Below are positions 43,997 to 52,744 of a stretch of DNA of 52,808 nt, piece by piece. The position numbers and the translations under genes are program-made. The notes beneath the pieces were generated by a model. That model was not told where the DNA came from. It saw nothing but the letters and a program-made list of their open reading frames with translations, and searched no databases. Location: the NCBI GenBank assembly GCA_937864005.1, contig CALMIL010000010.1, positions 1 to 52,808 on the forward strand, in the 5' to 3' direction. Each line of letters starts with the position of its first letter. Within the stretch, counting starts at the first letter, position 1. Source of the stretch: an uncultured Burkholderiales bacterium. Its GTDB lineage: Bacteria; Pseudomonadota; Gammaproteobacteria; Burkholderiales; Burkholderiaceae_C.

Positions 43997-45331
43997 TCAA
44001 CTCGAACCGCGCGCCGCATCGCCGATGGTAGTCGCCCCGCCCTCGCCTTGCGTGACCACGGTGCGCCACGGCTCGGCCTGGCGCAACACACGCTGCGGGA
44101 ACGGAATGTCGACGCCCAGCGCGTCGAGCCTGGCCAGAACGGCGAGATTGACCGCCGAGCGCACCGCGCCCTGGCCGTTCTCCGGGTCACCGATCCAGTA
44201 GCTGATCGAGAGGTCGAGCCCGTCGGCGCCGAAGCCGGTGAGCGTGACCGACGGCCCGGGGTCCTTCAGCACGCGCGGGACGGCCGCGATGACCTCGACC
44301 AGTGCCGGGATCAGCGCGCGGATGTCGGTACCGTAGGCGACCTGCAGCGGCGAGCTCATCGAGACGCGGCGATCGGCGAGCGTCAGGTTCTCGACCTTCT
44401 GCGTGATCAGCAACTCGTTCGGAACGAGCGCCTCGCGCCCGCCGAGCGCGCGGATCACGGTGTATCGGGTACGGATGTCGGTGATGCGGCCCTCGAAGTC
44501 GTTGACGACGATCATGTCGCCGATGCGCAGCGCGCGCTCGGCGAGGATGACGAAGCCGCTCACATAGTTGGCGGCGATCTTCTGCAGGCCGAAGCCGACG
44601 CCGACGCCGATCGCGCCGCCGAACACCGACAGCGCCGTCAGATCGATGCCGACGACCGACAGCGTGACGAGCAGGCCGACGAACAGCAAGCCGATGCGCA
44701 CCAGGTTGGCGACGATCTTGCGCGTCGACAGCGACGTCGTCGAGCCGTGCGTCAGATGGCGCTCGATGACCGACGACAGCCACAGCATCAGCATCACGAC
44801 GAAGCCGCCCATCAGCACGCCGTGCAGCACCTCGCCGAGCGAAACCTGCGAGCCGCCCATGCGCCAGCTGATCCCGTCCAGCCCCTCGAGCAGCGGCTGC
44901 AGGATGCCCAGCAGCCAGAGCACGACGGCGATCCACGCGAGCCACGAGACGCTGCGCTCGACCGCGATCGCGACGCGCGAATCGGGCAACGCGGCGCGCA
45001 TCACGCGCGCGGTGAGCCGGATCGCTGCGAGCGACATCAGGATCGGGATGACGACCTTGATCAGCGCCAGATGCGTCACCCCGCGCAGCGTCTCGCGTGC
45101 GACCAGCGCGCAGACGAGTGCCAGCACCGGAAACAGCACGCCGTCGACGATGCGCTTGCCGAACATCACCTGGCCGTCGATCGCGAACATGCGCCGCAGC
45201 TGCCACGCCACGAGCCACGCGACGAGCAGGCATGCCGCCAGCGCGCCGATCTCGACAAAGATGCTCGTGCGCGTCATGTCGGTGGCGAGCGCCGCGAGCC
45301 GCGGGAACGCGGTGGACAGGCCCAGATCCAT
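43997..45331 (-). CDS. MscS-family mechanosensitive channel (mid-size)
   Basis: The gene encodes 444 aa from ATG 45331; an in-frame TTG at 45337 is also possible. There are four to six N-terminal helices, then the channel core GGAIGVGVGFGLQKIAANYV, GFVILAERALRIGDMIVV and NDFEGRITDIRTRYTVIRAL, and a C-terminal alpha/beta vestibule (ISYWIGDPENGQGAVRSAVN). Its TM3 is of the GFGLQ type seen in YnaI/YbdG-like paralogues. It differs from the larger MscS protein 3 kb away by lacking the coiled periplasmic domain. It is downstream of the HDAC-like gene by 18 bp and probably co-transcribed with it. Confidence 0.92.
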   Translation of the reverse strand: MDLGLSTAFPRLAALATDMTRTSIFVEIGALAACLLVAWLVAWQLRRMFAIDGQVMFGKRIVDGVLFPVLALVCALVARETLRGVTHLALIKVVIPILMSLAAIRLTARVMRAALPDSRVAIAVERSVSWLAWIAVVLWLLGILQPLLEGLDGISWRMGGSQVSLGEVLHGVLMGGFVVMLMLWLSSVIERHLTHGSTTSLSTRKIVANLVRIGLLFVGLLVTLSVVGIDLTALSVFGGAIGVGVGFGLQKIAANYVSGFVILAERALRIGDMIVVNDFEGRITDIRTRYTVIRALGGREALVPNELLITQKVENLTLADRRVSMSSPLQVAYGTDIRALIPALVEVIAAVPRVLKDPGPSVTLTGFGADGLDLSISYWIGDPENGQGAVRSAVNLAVLARLDALGVDIPFPQRVLRQAEPWRTVVTQGEGGATTIGDAARGSS

Positions 45332-45349
45332 CGGCAAGGCGCGGCGCGC

Positions 45350-46285
45350 TCAGAGATCGGCCAGCACGCGCAGGTGCACCGCGACGCTGCGCGCGAGCGC
45401 TTCGAGCGCGTAGCCGCCTTCCAGGCACGAGACGATGCGGCCCTTCGCGTGACGCTCGGCGACCGCCTTGACGCGCCGCGTGATCCACTCGTAGTCGGCC
45501 TCGACGAGGCCGAGCTGCCCCATGTCGTCCTCCCGATGGCCGTCGAAGCCGGCCGAGATGAAGATCATCTGCGGCTTGAATTCCTCCAGCCGCGGCATCC
45601 ACATCGCCTCGATCAGGTCGCGGATCTCCGGCCCGCGCGTATAGGGCGGGATCGGCAGGTTGCACATGTTGGTGCCCATCGGCACCGCGCCGCTGTTCGG
45701 GTAGAGCGGATGCTGGAAGATGCCGACCATCAGGATGCGCTCGTCGCCGGCGACGATATCTTCGGTGCCGTTGCCGTGATGAACGTCGAAATCGACGATC
45801 GCGACGCGCTCGAGCCCGTGCACGTCCAGCGCGTGCCGCGCGGCGACGGCGATATTGTTGAAGAAGCAAAAGCCCATCGCCTGGTTGCGCGTTGCATGGT
45901 GGCCCGGGGGGCGCACGGCGCAGAAGGCGTTCTCGACCTCGCCCTTGATCACGGCGTCGGTCGCCGCGACAGCGGCGCCCGCCGAACGCAGTGCGGCGCG
46001 CCAGGTGGCGGGGCAGGCCACCGTATCGGGGTCGATATAGCGCGACTCGGTGCCGGCCGCGATTCTCTCGAGCAGATCGTCCAGTTCACTCACGTAGCGG
46101 CTCTCGTGGGCACGGGTGAGAGCCTCGATCTCGACCAGCGGGGCATCGCGCAGGTCCAGCACGTCGTTCAAGCCGGATATGAGCAGTCGGTCGTTGATCG
46201 CATCGAGCCGCTGCGGGCATTCGGGATGCCCTTCGCCCATATCGTGCAGGCGGCAATCGGGGTGGCTGTAGAGCGCGGTGGACAT
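45350..46285 (-). CDS. Histone deacetylase-like amidohydrolase (HDAC superfamily)
   Basis: The gene encodes 311 aa. Class II-type HDAC/acetylpolyamine amidohydrolase features are HDMGEGHPECPQRLDAI, the active-site VRPPGHHATRNQAMGFCFFN, the zinc-ligand stretch IVDFDVHHGNGTED (Asp and His), the second Asp in ISAGFDGHREDDMG, and EGGYALEAL with the catalytic Tyr. Bacterial members deacetylate acetylpolyamines, acetoin-related compounds or acetyl-lysine; the substrate here is unknown. Start ATG 46285 is chosen because the homology begins there (MSTALYSHPDCRLHDMG). It is divergent from the moxR gene by 85 bp. Confidence 0.93.
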   Translation of the reverse strand: MSTALYSHPDCRLHDMGEGHPECPQRLDAINDRLLISGLNDVLDLRDAPLVEIEALTRAHESRYVSELDDLLERIAAGTESRYIDPDTVACPATWRAALRSAGAAVAATDAVIKGEVENAFCAVRPPGHHATRNQAMGFCFFNNIAVAARHALDVHGLERVAIVDFDVHHGNGTEDIVAGDERILMVGIFQHPLYPNSGAVPMGTNMCNLPIPPYTRGPEIRDLIEAMWMPRLEEFKPQMIFISAGFDGHREDDMGQLGLVEADYEWITRRVKAVAERHAKGRIVSCLEGGYALEALARSVAVHLRVLADL

Positions 46286-46370
46286 CGGAAGGCTAAGCAG
46301 CGAAATGGGGCCGCAAGCAGCGGGTTGATCGGCGGAAGGCAGACCGCGGTTTTCGGGTATTGTCGTTCGC

Positions 46371-47297
46371 ATGACAAATCCCCTCGCCTTGCAACTTGCC
46401 CGTCTGGTCGATCAGGTTAGCACGATCATCGTCGGCAAACGCCCGCAGATCGAGGACTGTCTGGCCTGCCTGCTCGCCGGCGGACACCTGCTGATCGAGG
46501 ACCTGCCCGGCGTCGGCAAGACAACGCTCGCGCACGCGCTGGCCGTCTCGCTCGGCCTGCGCTTCTCGCGCACCCAGTTCACCGCCGACCTGATGCCGAC
46601 CGACCTCGTCGGCGTCAGCATCTACGAGCGCGGGCGCGAGGCCTTCGTCTTCCACCCCGGGCCGATCTTCGCGCAGGTGCTGCTCGCCGACGAGATCAAC
46701 CGCGCCGGGCCGAAGACGCAGAGCGCCCTGCTCGAGGCGATGGAGGAACAGCAGGTCACCGTCGAAGGCGAGACGCGCGCGCTGCCGCGGCCGTTCTTCG
46801 TCATCGCGACGCAGAACCCGAGCGAGCAGATCGGCACCTATCCGCTGCCCGAATCGCAACTCGACCGCTTCCTGATGTGCATCACGCTCGGCTACCCGGA
46901 TGCCGCCTCCGAACGCGCTCTGCTGGCCGGCGAGGATCGGCGCGAGGCGATCCATCACCTCGCGACCGTGATGTCGCCCGATGAGCTGATCGCCGCGCAG
47001 CGCGCGGTGCTCGCAGTGCATGCGTCCGACGCGCTGCTCGACTACCTGCAGGCGTTGATCGCGGCGACCCGCTCGGGCCGCTGGTTCGTCGAGGGCCTCT
47101 CGCCGCGCGCCGGCATCGGCGTGCTGCGCGCGGCCAAGGCGCACGCGCTGCTCGCGCGGCGCGACTACGTCGCGCCGGACGATGTGCAGGCGATCCTCGC
47201 GCAGACGGTCGCGCACCGGCTCGTGCCCGCCGCCGGCGCGGGCCGCGGCCGGCGCGAGCAGGTGCGGGCGATGATCGAAGCGGTCGCGCTGCCGTAG
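46371..47297 (+). CDS. MoxR-family AAA+ ATPase
   Basis: The gene encodes 308 aa. Walker A is LPGVGKTTLAHALA, Walker B VLLADEINRAGPKTQSALLE, sensor 1 FVIATQNPSEQIGTYPLPES, and the arginine-rich region SQLDRFLMCITLGYPD. MoxR proteins act as chaperones or metal-centre inserters together with DUF58 proteins. Here it begins the set moxR-DUF58-transglutaminase-lytic transglycosylase, a widespread arrangement in proteobacteria. Confidence 0.95.
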   Translation: MTNPLALQLARLVDQVSTIIVGKRPQIEDCLACLLAGGHLLIEDLPGVGKTTLAHALAVSLGLRFSRTQFTADLMPTDLVGVSIYERGREAFVFHPGPIFAQVLLADEINRAGPKTQSALLEAMEEQQVTVEGETRALPRPFFVIATQNPSEQIGTYPLPESQLDRFLMCITLGYPDAASERALLAGEDRREAIHHLATVMSPDELIAAQRAVLAVHASDALLDYLQALIAATRSGRWFVEGLSPRAGIGVLRAAKAHALLARRDYVAPDDVQAILAQTVAHRLVPAAGAGRGRREQVRAMIEAVALP

Positions 47298-47334
47298 CGA
47301 TGGGCACTGCCTGCCCTCCTGCGTCGAGCGCGGT

Positions 47335-48327
47335 GTGACTGCGTCCGCCGTCGCCGCGCCGCCCGGCCGCAGCCCGCGCCGCCGCTTTCGCGACTGGTGG
47401 CAGGCGCGCACGCCGCGCAGCGATACGCTGCTGCTGACGCAGCGCAACGTCTACATCCTGCCGACGCGCGCCGGGCTGCTGTTTTGCCTGACGCTCGTCG
47501 TGCTGCTGCTGGCGTCGATCAACTACCAGCTCAACCTCGGCTATCTGCTGACCTTCGTGCTGGCCGGCGCCGGCATCGCCTCGATGCACCAGACGCACGC
47601 CACGCTGCGCGGGCTGACGCTGCACCTGCAGCCCGTCCCCGCGGCCCACGCAGGCGATGCCGCGCCGCTTTCGGTGGTCCTGACGACGCCGGGCGCGGCG
47701 CGCTTCGGGATCGGCCTGCGCCTGCAGTCGGCGTCGGCATCGACGCTGACCTGGATCGACGTGCCCGCCGGCGGCCAGGCGACGGCCCGGCTGAGCTTCG
47801 TGCCGCCACGGCGCGGCCTGCACGAGGTGCCGGCGCTCGTCGCCGAGACGCGTTTTCCGCTCGGCCTCTTTCGCGCCTGGGCCTACTGGCGCCCGGCGGC
47901 ACAGGTGCTGGCCTATCCGCAGGCCGAAGCCCCGCCGCCGGGGCTGCCGGCGACGAGCGCGACGCCCGGCGGCCCGGCCGTCGCACGGGCCGGTCAAGGC
48001 GCCGAGTTCGACGGCATCCGTGCCTACCGCCGCGGCGATGCACGCAAGCTCGTCGTCTGGAAGAAGGCGGCGCGCGCGCTCGAAGGCGGCGGCGAACTCG
48101 TCAGCCGCGAAGCCGGCGGCACGGCTCACCTGCAGCTGTGGCTCGCCTGGGAGCAGTGCGGCGACGCGGCGGGCGAAGCCCGCCTGTCGCGCCTTGCGGC
48201 GTGGGTGCTCGCCGCCCATCGCGCCGGCGTCGATTTCGGGCTGCGCCTGCCGGACCTCGAGATCGCGCCGGCGCAAGGCGACGTGCACCGCCGGGCCTGC
48301 CTGGAGGCGCTTGCGCTATGGCGCTGA
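47335..48327 (+). CDS. DUF58 membrane protein
   Basis: The gene encodes 330 aa from GTG 47335. Two membrane helices (GLLFCLTLVVLLLASINYQL; GYLLTFVLAGAGIASMHQTH) are followed by an immunoglobulin-like beta section and the DUF58 signature EFDGIRAYRRGDARKLVVWK, then KAARALEGGGELVSREAG. DUF58 proteins partner MoxR ATPases. It overlaps the next gene by 10 bp. It lacks an obvious vWA/MIDAS motif. Confidence 0.9.
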   Translation: MTASAVAAPPGRSPRRRFRDWWQARTPRSDTLLLTQRNVYILPTRAGLLFCLTLVVLLLASINYQLNLGYLLTFVLAGAGIASMHQTHATLRGLTLHLQPVPAAHAGDAAPLSVVLTTPGAARFGIGLRLQSASASTLTWIDVPAGGQATARLSFVPPRRGLHEVPALVAETRFPLGLFRAWAYWRPAAQVLAYPQAEAPPPGLPATSATPGGPAVARAGQGAEFDGIRAYRRGDARKLVVWKKAARALEGGGELVSREAGGTAHLQLWLAWEQCGDAAGEARLSRLAAWVLAAHRAGVDFGLRLPDLEIAPAQGDVHRRACLEALALWR

Positions 48328-50381
48328 CCGCCGCGCCGCGCGCGCGAATCGGCTGGCGGCCCGCATGGCGGCAGCTGCCGCGCGAGGCACGCGATACGCT
48401 GTTCCTCGTCGGCGTCGTCGGCTGGACCGTGCTGCCGCACCTTTCGCACCTGCCGCTGTGGTGTGCGGCGCTGACCGGCCTGATGCTGCTGTGGCGCGCC
48501 CAGCTTGCGATCACCAATGCGCCGTTGCCCGGGCGCTGGCTGCTCGTCGCCGTGCTGTGCGTCGCGACCGGCCTGACGCTCTGGACGCACCGCACGCTGC
48601 TCGGCAAGGAAGCCGGCGTGACGATGCTCGTCGTACTGGTCGCGCTCAAGACCCTCGAGCTGCGCGCGCGGCGCGACGCCTTCGTCGTCTTCTTCCTCGG
48701 CTTCTTCGTCGTCCTGACGCAGTTCCTCTACGCGCAGACGCTGCCGGTCGCGCTCGCGATGGTGGTCGCGGTCTGGGGGCTGCTGACGGCGCTCGTCCTC
48801 GCCCACATGCCGGTCGGCCAGCCGGCGCTGCGCCATGCGGCGGCGCTCGCCGCACGCTGCGCGCTGCTCGGCACGCCGGTGATGGTGCTGCTGTTCGTCC
48901 TCTTCCCGCGCATCGGCCCGCTGTGGGGGCTGCCGAACGACGGTCTGGCGACGACCGGGCTGTCGATGAGCATGCAGATGGGGTCGGTCGCCGAACTCGC
49001 GATCAATGACAGCGTCGCGCTGCGCCTGCGCTTCACCGGTGCCGCACCGCCCCCCGAGTCGCTCTATTTCCGCGGCCCGGTGCTGTCCCGCTTCGACGGC
49101 CGCGAATGGCTGCCGCTGACGCCGCGCTTCGTCTCCGACGGCGAGGCGCGGGCGCAGTTGCGCGGCAGCGGCCGGACCGTCGAGTACCAGATGACGCTCG
49201 AGCCGTCGCGCCTGGCGCTGCTGCCGCTGCTCGAGGCGGCGCCCGACGCACCCCACCTCGAGGGCGCGCGCGTGCGGGCGACCGACGACCTGCAGTGGCG
49301 CACCAATCGGCCGGTCGCCGAACGCGTGCGCCTCGACGCCCGGGCCGTGCTCGCGTTCAGCCACGGCCCGCTCGAAGCCGATGGCGCCCTGCGCGAGGAT
49401 CTGCTGCTGCCTCCCGGCGCCAACCCGCGCACCATGGCCTGGGCCGAGGATCTGCGCAGCCAGCCGCGCTTCGCGCAGGCCGACGCGTCGACGCTCGTTC
49501 GCGCCGTGCTGGCCCACATCCGCAGTGCCGGCTTCGTCTATACGCTGACGCCGGGGGTCTACGCAGAAGACGGCGGCGTCGACGGCATCGACGAATTCTG
49601 GCTCGACCGCAGGCAGGGCTTCTGCGAGCACTATGCGGCGGCCTTCGTCGTCGTGCTGCGCGCAATGGGCGTGCCGGCGCGCGTCGTCACCGGCTATCAG
49701 GGCGCGGACGCCGAGCCGGTCGACGGCTACTGGATCGTGCGCCAGAGCAATGCCCACGCCTGGGCCGAATACTGGCAGGCTGGCCGCGGCTGGCTGCGCG
49801 CCGATCCGACCGCCGCCGTTGCGCCCGACCGCATCGTCCGCAGCCGCCGCCTCGAGCCGGCGCCCGGCCTCGTCGCCAGCGCGATCGGCGGCGTGAGCCC
49901 CGCCCTGCTGGCCCGCCTTCGCAACGGCTGGGAGGGTCTGAACAACCGCTGGAATCAGTGGGTGCTGAACTACTCGCGCGGCCAGCAGCTCGATCTGCTG
50001 AAGGATGTCGGGTTTTCCGCCCCGAGCTGGCAGGATCTCGCGCTGCTGCTGATCGGCACCCTGAGCGCGCTGGCGCTCGCCGGCGCGGGCTTTGCGTGGT
50101 GGGACCGCCAGCGCGTCGAGCCCTGGGTGCGCGAATCGGCACGCCTGCGCGGCGCGCTGCGCCGGCTCGGCATCGACGCCGGCCTGCACGAATCGCCGGG
50201 CCGTCTTGCCGGCGCCGTGCATGCGCGCTTCGGCGCGGCAGGCGCGGCGCTCGCCGATGCGCTGGAGCGACTCGAACGGCAGCGCTACGGCCGCGGCGGA
50301 CGGCGCGATCCCGCCCGCGCGGTGCTGCGCAGCGTGCGGATCGAAGCGGGCCGCCTCGCGCGGCGACAATCGGCGGCATGA
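48318..50381 (+). CDS. TgpA-type transmembrane transglutaminase (DUF3488 plus transglutaminase core)
   Basis: The gene encodes 687 aa. About six N-terminal helices (residues 25-200, DUF3488) precede a periplasmic transglutaminase-like domain with a complete triad: Cys436 in RRQGFCEHYAAAF, His480 in SNAHAWAEYW and Asp496 in RADPTAAVAP. Another helix (ALLLIGTLSALALAGAGFAW) and a C-terminal cytoplasmic DUF4129-like helical region follow. P. aeruginosa TgpA is essential; the exact reaction in the periplasm is uncertain. Translational coupling to DUF58 and MltB is shown by overlapping start and stop codons. Confidence 0.93.
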   Translation: MALTAAPRARIGWRPAWRQLPREARDTLFLVGVVGWTVLPHLSHLPLWCAALTGLMLLWRAQLAITNAPLPGRWLLVAVLCVATGLTLWTHRTLLGKEAGVTMLVVLVALKTLELRARRDAFVVFFLGFFVVLTQFLYAQTLPVALAMVVAVWGLLTALVLAHMPVGQPALRHAAALAARCALLGTPVMVLLFVLFPRIGPLWGLPNDGLATTGLSMSMQMGSVAELAINDSVALRLRFTGAAPPPESLYFRGPVLSRFDGREWLPLTPRFVSDGEARAQLRGSGRTVEYQMTLEPSRLALLPLLEAAPDAPHLEGARVRATDDLQWRTNRPVAERVRLDARAVLAFSHGPLEADGALREDLLLPPGANPRTMAWAEDLRSQPRFAQADASTLVRAVLAHIRSAGFVYTLTPGVYAEDGGVDGIDEFWLDRRQGFCEHYAAAFVVVLRAMGVPARVVTGYQGADAEPVDGYWIVRQSNAHAWAEYWQAGRGWLRADPTAAVAPDRIVRSRRLEPAPGLVASAIGGVSPALLARLRNGWEGLNNRWNQWVLNYSRGQQLDLLKDVGFSAPSWQDLALLLIGTLSALALAGAGFAWWDRQRVEPWVRESARLRGALRRLGIDAGLHESPGRLAGAVHARFGAAGAALADALERLERQRYGRGGRRDPARAVLRSVRIEAGRLARRQSAA

Positions 50382-51562
50382 AACTTCGATGGAAAAGCTT
50401 GCCGATTGCCGCTGCGGCCGCGGCGATCGCGCTTGCGCTCGCGAGCGTCCCGGCGGGCGCCGCCGCGTCCCGGCACAAGAAGGCCAAGCAGCAGACGACG
50501 CAGCAGACGACGCAGCAGACGACCCAGCAGACGACCCAGCAGACGACCAAGCAGACGACCAAGAAGGCGGCGAAGGCCGACCCGGCGCGCAAGGATGCGA
50601 GCTATCTGCAGCGCGACGACGTGATGCGCTTCGGCGTCGAGATCGCCGAGCGCAACGGGCTGGACACCGCCTGGGTGCTGGCAGCGCTCGCGGATGCGCG
50701 CTATCAGCCGAGCGTCGCCCGATTCATCGCGCCGCCACCGGCCGGCACGGCCAAGAACTGGGCCGCCTACCGCGCCCGCTTCGTCGAGCCGCGGCGCATC
50801 GCGGCCGGCGTCGCGTTCTGGCGTGCGAACGAAGGCTGGCTGCTGCGCGCCGAGGATCTCTACGGCGTGCCGCCCGAGATCGTCGTCGGCATCATCGGCG
50901 TCGAGACGATCTATGGCCAGCAGATGGGAAGCTTTCGCGCCATCGACGCGCTCGCCACGCTGGCATTCGACTACCCGGCCGGCGCGCGCGATCGAAGCGC
51001 GTTCTTTCGCGCCGAACTCGAGCAGCTCTTCATCCATTGCCGCAGTACGCCGCAGCGCGCCGGCTGCGACCCGCTCACGCTGCAGGGCAGCTATGCCGGC
51101 GCCCTCGGCATGCCGCAGTTCATGCCCGGCAGCATCAACCGGTATGCGGTGGATTTCGACGCCGACGGCCGTATCGACCTGCGCGACAGCAGCGCCGACG
51201 TGATCGGCAGCGTCGCGCACTACCTGGCCGAGTACGGCTGGCGGCGCGGCGTGCCGACGCACTTCGCGGTCGCGGTGCCGGTCGACGCCGCCGACCGCGC
51301 ACTGCTGCTCGGCCCCGATATCGTCCCGACCTTCAGCGCCGCGCAATTCGCCGCGCACGGCGCCGTGCTCGCGCCCGAGGCGCAGCGCTTCGACGGCCTG
51401 CTCGCCCTCGTCGAACTGCAAAACGGCGCCGCCGCGCCGAGCTATGTCGCCGGCACGTCCAACTTCTTCGCGATCACGCGCTACAACCAGTCGAGCTACT
51501 ACGCGATGGCGGTGATCGAGCTCGGCGAGGCGGTCAAGCAAGGAATCGGCGCGGTGCGCTGA
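50378..51562 (+). CDS. mltB: Membrane-bound-type lytic murein transglycosylase B
   Basis: The gene encodes 394 aa. A signal peptide (LPIAAAAAAIALALASVPAG, then A) is followed by a QQTT/KQTT repeat linker at residues 38-61 and the MltB (SLT_2) domain. The catalytic Glu176 lies in GIIGVETIYGQQMGSFRAID. YAGALGMPQFMPGSINRYAV, then FDADGRIDLRDSSADVIGSV, and SNFFAITRYNQSSYYAMAV complete the fold. It cleaves glycan strands to 1,6-anhydro products. No lipobox Cys is present, so it is predicted soluble periplasmic rather than lipid-anchored. The ATG overlaps the transglutaminase stop. Confidence 0.93.
   Translation: MKLRWKSLPIAAAAAAIALALASVPAGAAASRHKKAKQQTTQQTTQQTTQQTTQQTTKQTTKKAAKADPARKDASYLQRDDVMRFGVEIAERNGLDTAWVLAALADARYQPSVARFIAPPPAGTAKNWAAYRARFVEPRRIAAGVAFWRANEGWLLRAEDLYGVPPEIVVGIIGVETIYGQQMGSFRAIDALATLAFDYPAGARDRSAFFRAELEQLFIHCRSTPQRAGCDPLTLQGSYAGALGMPQFMPGSINRYAVDFDADGRIDLRDSSADVIGSVAHYLAEYGWRRGVPTHFAVAVPVDAADRALLLGPDIVPTFSAAQFAAHGAVLAPEAQRFDGLLALVELQNGAAAPSYVAGTSNFFAITRYNQSSYYAMAVIELGEAVKQGIGAVR
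50489..50560 (+). repeat. Six tandem 12-bp units inside mltB encoding QQTT/KQTT
   Basis: Five units of CAGCAGACGACS (S is G in the first two units and C in the next three) and one AAGCAGACGACC lie in frame. They encode a flexible linker between signal peptide and enzyme domain. As 12 is a multiple of three, copy-number change alters linker length without breaking the frame. Confidence 0.95.
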
Positions 51563-51727
51563 CGTCACGATATGCCGAGGCGCGACCCGATCGTCGGCGC
51601 GCAGCGCAGTTCATCGCGCGATCGGCGCATTCCGTCGCAACGGGCGTGCATTGCCCCGTGCGGGCGCCGATACTGAGGCCATCGAGAGCAAGGAACGCAC
51701 TCGACGCCACAGACCAAGGAGCCCGCC

Positions 51728-52003
51728 ATGAATGCATCGACTTCCCTCAAGACCGTCCTGCTGATCGCCATCGCATCGGTATTCGCGACCGCAATCGAGC
51801 TCGCCGGCATCGACAGTCTGGCGGCGCCGCGCGAGGCCGCCTTCAAGCAGGCCGTCGTTCAATTGCCGACCGTCGTCGTCACCGCGCAGAGCCAGGCGCA
51901 GGCCGTCGCCAGCGTGCAGCAACTGCCGCGGATGGTGATCGTCGGCCGCCGCGATGCGCTCACCGCGACCGCACAGGAAGTGCGCGCGGCGTCCGAAAGC
52001 TGA
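51728..52003 (+). CDS. Small exported or membrane-anchored protein with TonB-box-like motif, copy 1
   Basis: The gene encodes 91 aa. The hydrophobic N-terminus (TVLLIAIASVFATAIELAGI) is a signal peptide or anchor. The mature part contains two related motifs: QLPTVVVTAQSQAQ and QLPRMVIVGRRDAL. The first resembles the TonB-box consensus (acidic-T-V-V-V-T-A) of TonB-dependent receptors, but no receptor is attached. I do not recognise a named family. The start has a strong AAGGAG ribosome site 8 bp upstream. A perfect intrinsic terminator follows. It is identical to the gene at 52394-52669. Confidence 0.8.
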   Translation: MNASTSLKTVLLIAIASVFATAIELAGIDSLAAPREAAFKQAVVQLPTVVVTAQSQAQAVASVQQLPRMVIVGRRDALTATAQEVRAASES

Positions 52004-52393
52004 ACGTGGAAGGCTGATCGCGACCTGACGCGACCGGCATTGCGCGGCAGACCCGAGCGGTCTGCCGCGCATTTTTTTGGCCTGCCGCGTTTCGTCGTGG
52101 CCGGCCGATCATCCCGCATCGAGCGTCGCCTCGGGCGCGATGCGAATGGCATCTGAGCCGATCGTCCAGACGCGGCTCGGAGGGCCGCCTGCCGAGGCAG
52201 TCTCGCCGGCCGATCCCCGCACGATCGCGATCCGTGACGGCGACGGCGCGTCCCGGCCGTCGGCGCGCAGCGCAGTTCATCGCGCGATCGGCGCATTCCG
52301 TCGCAACGGGCGTGCATTGCCCGATGCGGGTGCCGATACTGAGGCCATCGAGAGCAAGGAACGCACTCGACGCCACAGACCAAGGAGCCCGCC
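52004..52393. other. 390-bp gap between the duplicated genes
   Basis: It contains the terminator of copy 1, a 172-bp unique spacer (52086-52257) with no recognised feature, and the duplicated upstream region of copy 2. Short ORFs on both strands look spurious. Confidence 0.6.
52041..52078 (+). terminator. Intrinsic terminator, copy 1
   Basis: A perfect 13-bp stem (TGCGCGGCAGACC with GGTCTGCCGCGCA) around the loop CGAGC is followed by seven Ts. It is the strongest terminator in the window. Confidence 0.92.
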
Positions 52394-52669
52394 ATGAATG
52401 CATCGACTTCCCTCAAGACCGTCCTGCTGATCGCCATCGCATCGGTATTCGCGACCGCAATCGAGCTCGCCGGCATCGACAGTCTGGCGGCGCCGCGCGA
52501 GGCCGCCTTCAAGCAGGCCGTCGTTCAATTGCCGACCGTCGTCGTCACCGCGCAGAGCCAGGCGCAGGCCGTCGCCAGCGTGCAGCAACTGCCGCGGATG
52601 GTGATCGTCGGCCGCCGCGATGCGCTCACCGCGACCGCACAGGAAGTGCGCGCGGCGTCCGAAAGCTGA
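52394..52669 (+). CDS. Small exported or membrane-anchored protein with TonB-box-like motif, copy 2
   Basis: The 276-bp coding sequence is identical, base for base by eye, to the gene at 51728-52003. It has the same AAGGAG site. The upstream region differs at three positions, which could alter promoter strength. Its terminator has one stem mismatch. The presence of two identical genes suggests recent duplication or gene conversion, possibly for dosage. Confidence 0.8.
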   Translation: MNASTSLKTVLLIAIASVFATAIELAGIDSLAAPREAAFKQAVVQLPTVVVTAQSQAQAVASVQQLPRMVIVGRRDALTATAQEVRAASES

Positions 52670-52706
52670 ACGTGGAAGGCTGATCGCGACCTGACGCGAC
52701 CGGCAT

Positions 52707-52744
52707 TGCGCGGCAGACCCGAGCGGTCTGGCGCGCATTTTTTT
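52707..52744 (+). terminator. Intrinsic terminator, copy 2 (one stem mismatch)
   Basis: Same hairpin as the first copy, with a C to G change in the right arm (GGTCTGGCGCGCA), leaving one mismatch. The seven-T tract is retained. The remaining bases to the window end show no gene. Confidence 0.85.

Larger units (their letters stand above)
51592..52085. repeat. Direct duplication, copy 1 (494 bp)
   Basis: Matches 52258-52751 at an offset of 666 bp. Only four differences were seen by eye: three near 51655-51673 upstream of the gene and one in the terminator stem. The coding part is identical. The copy includes upstream DNA, the gene and its terminator, so it is a complete expression unit. Confidence 0.92.
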
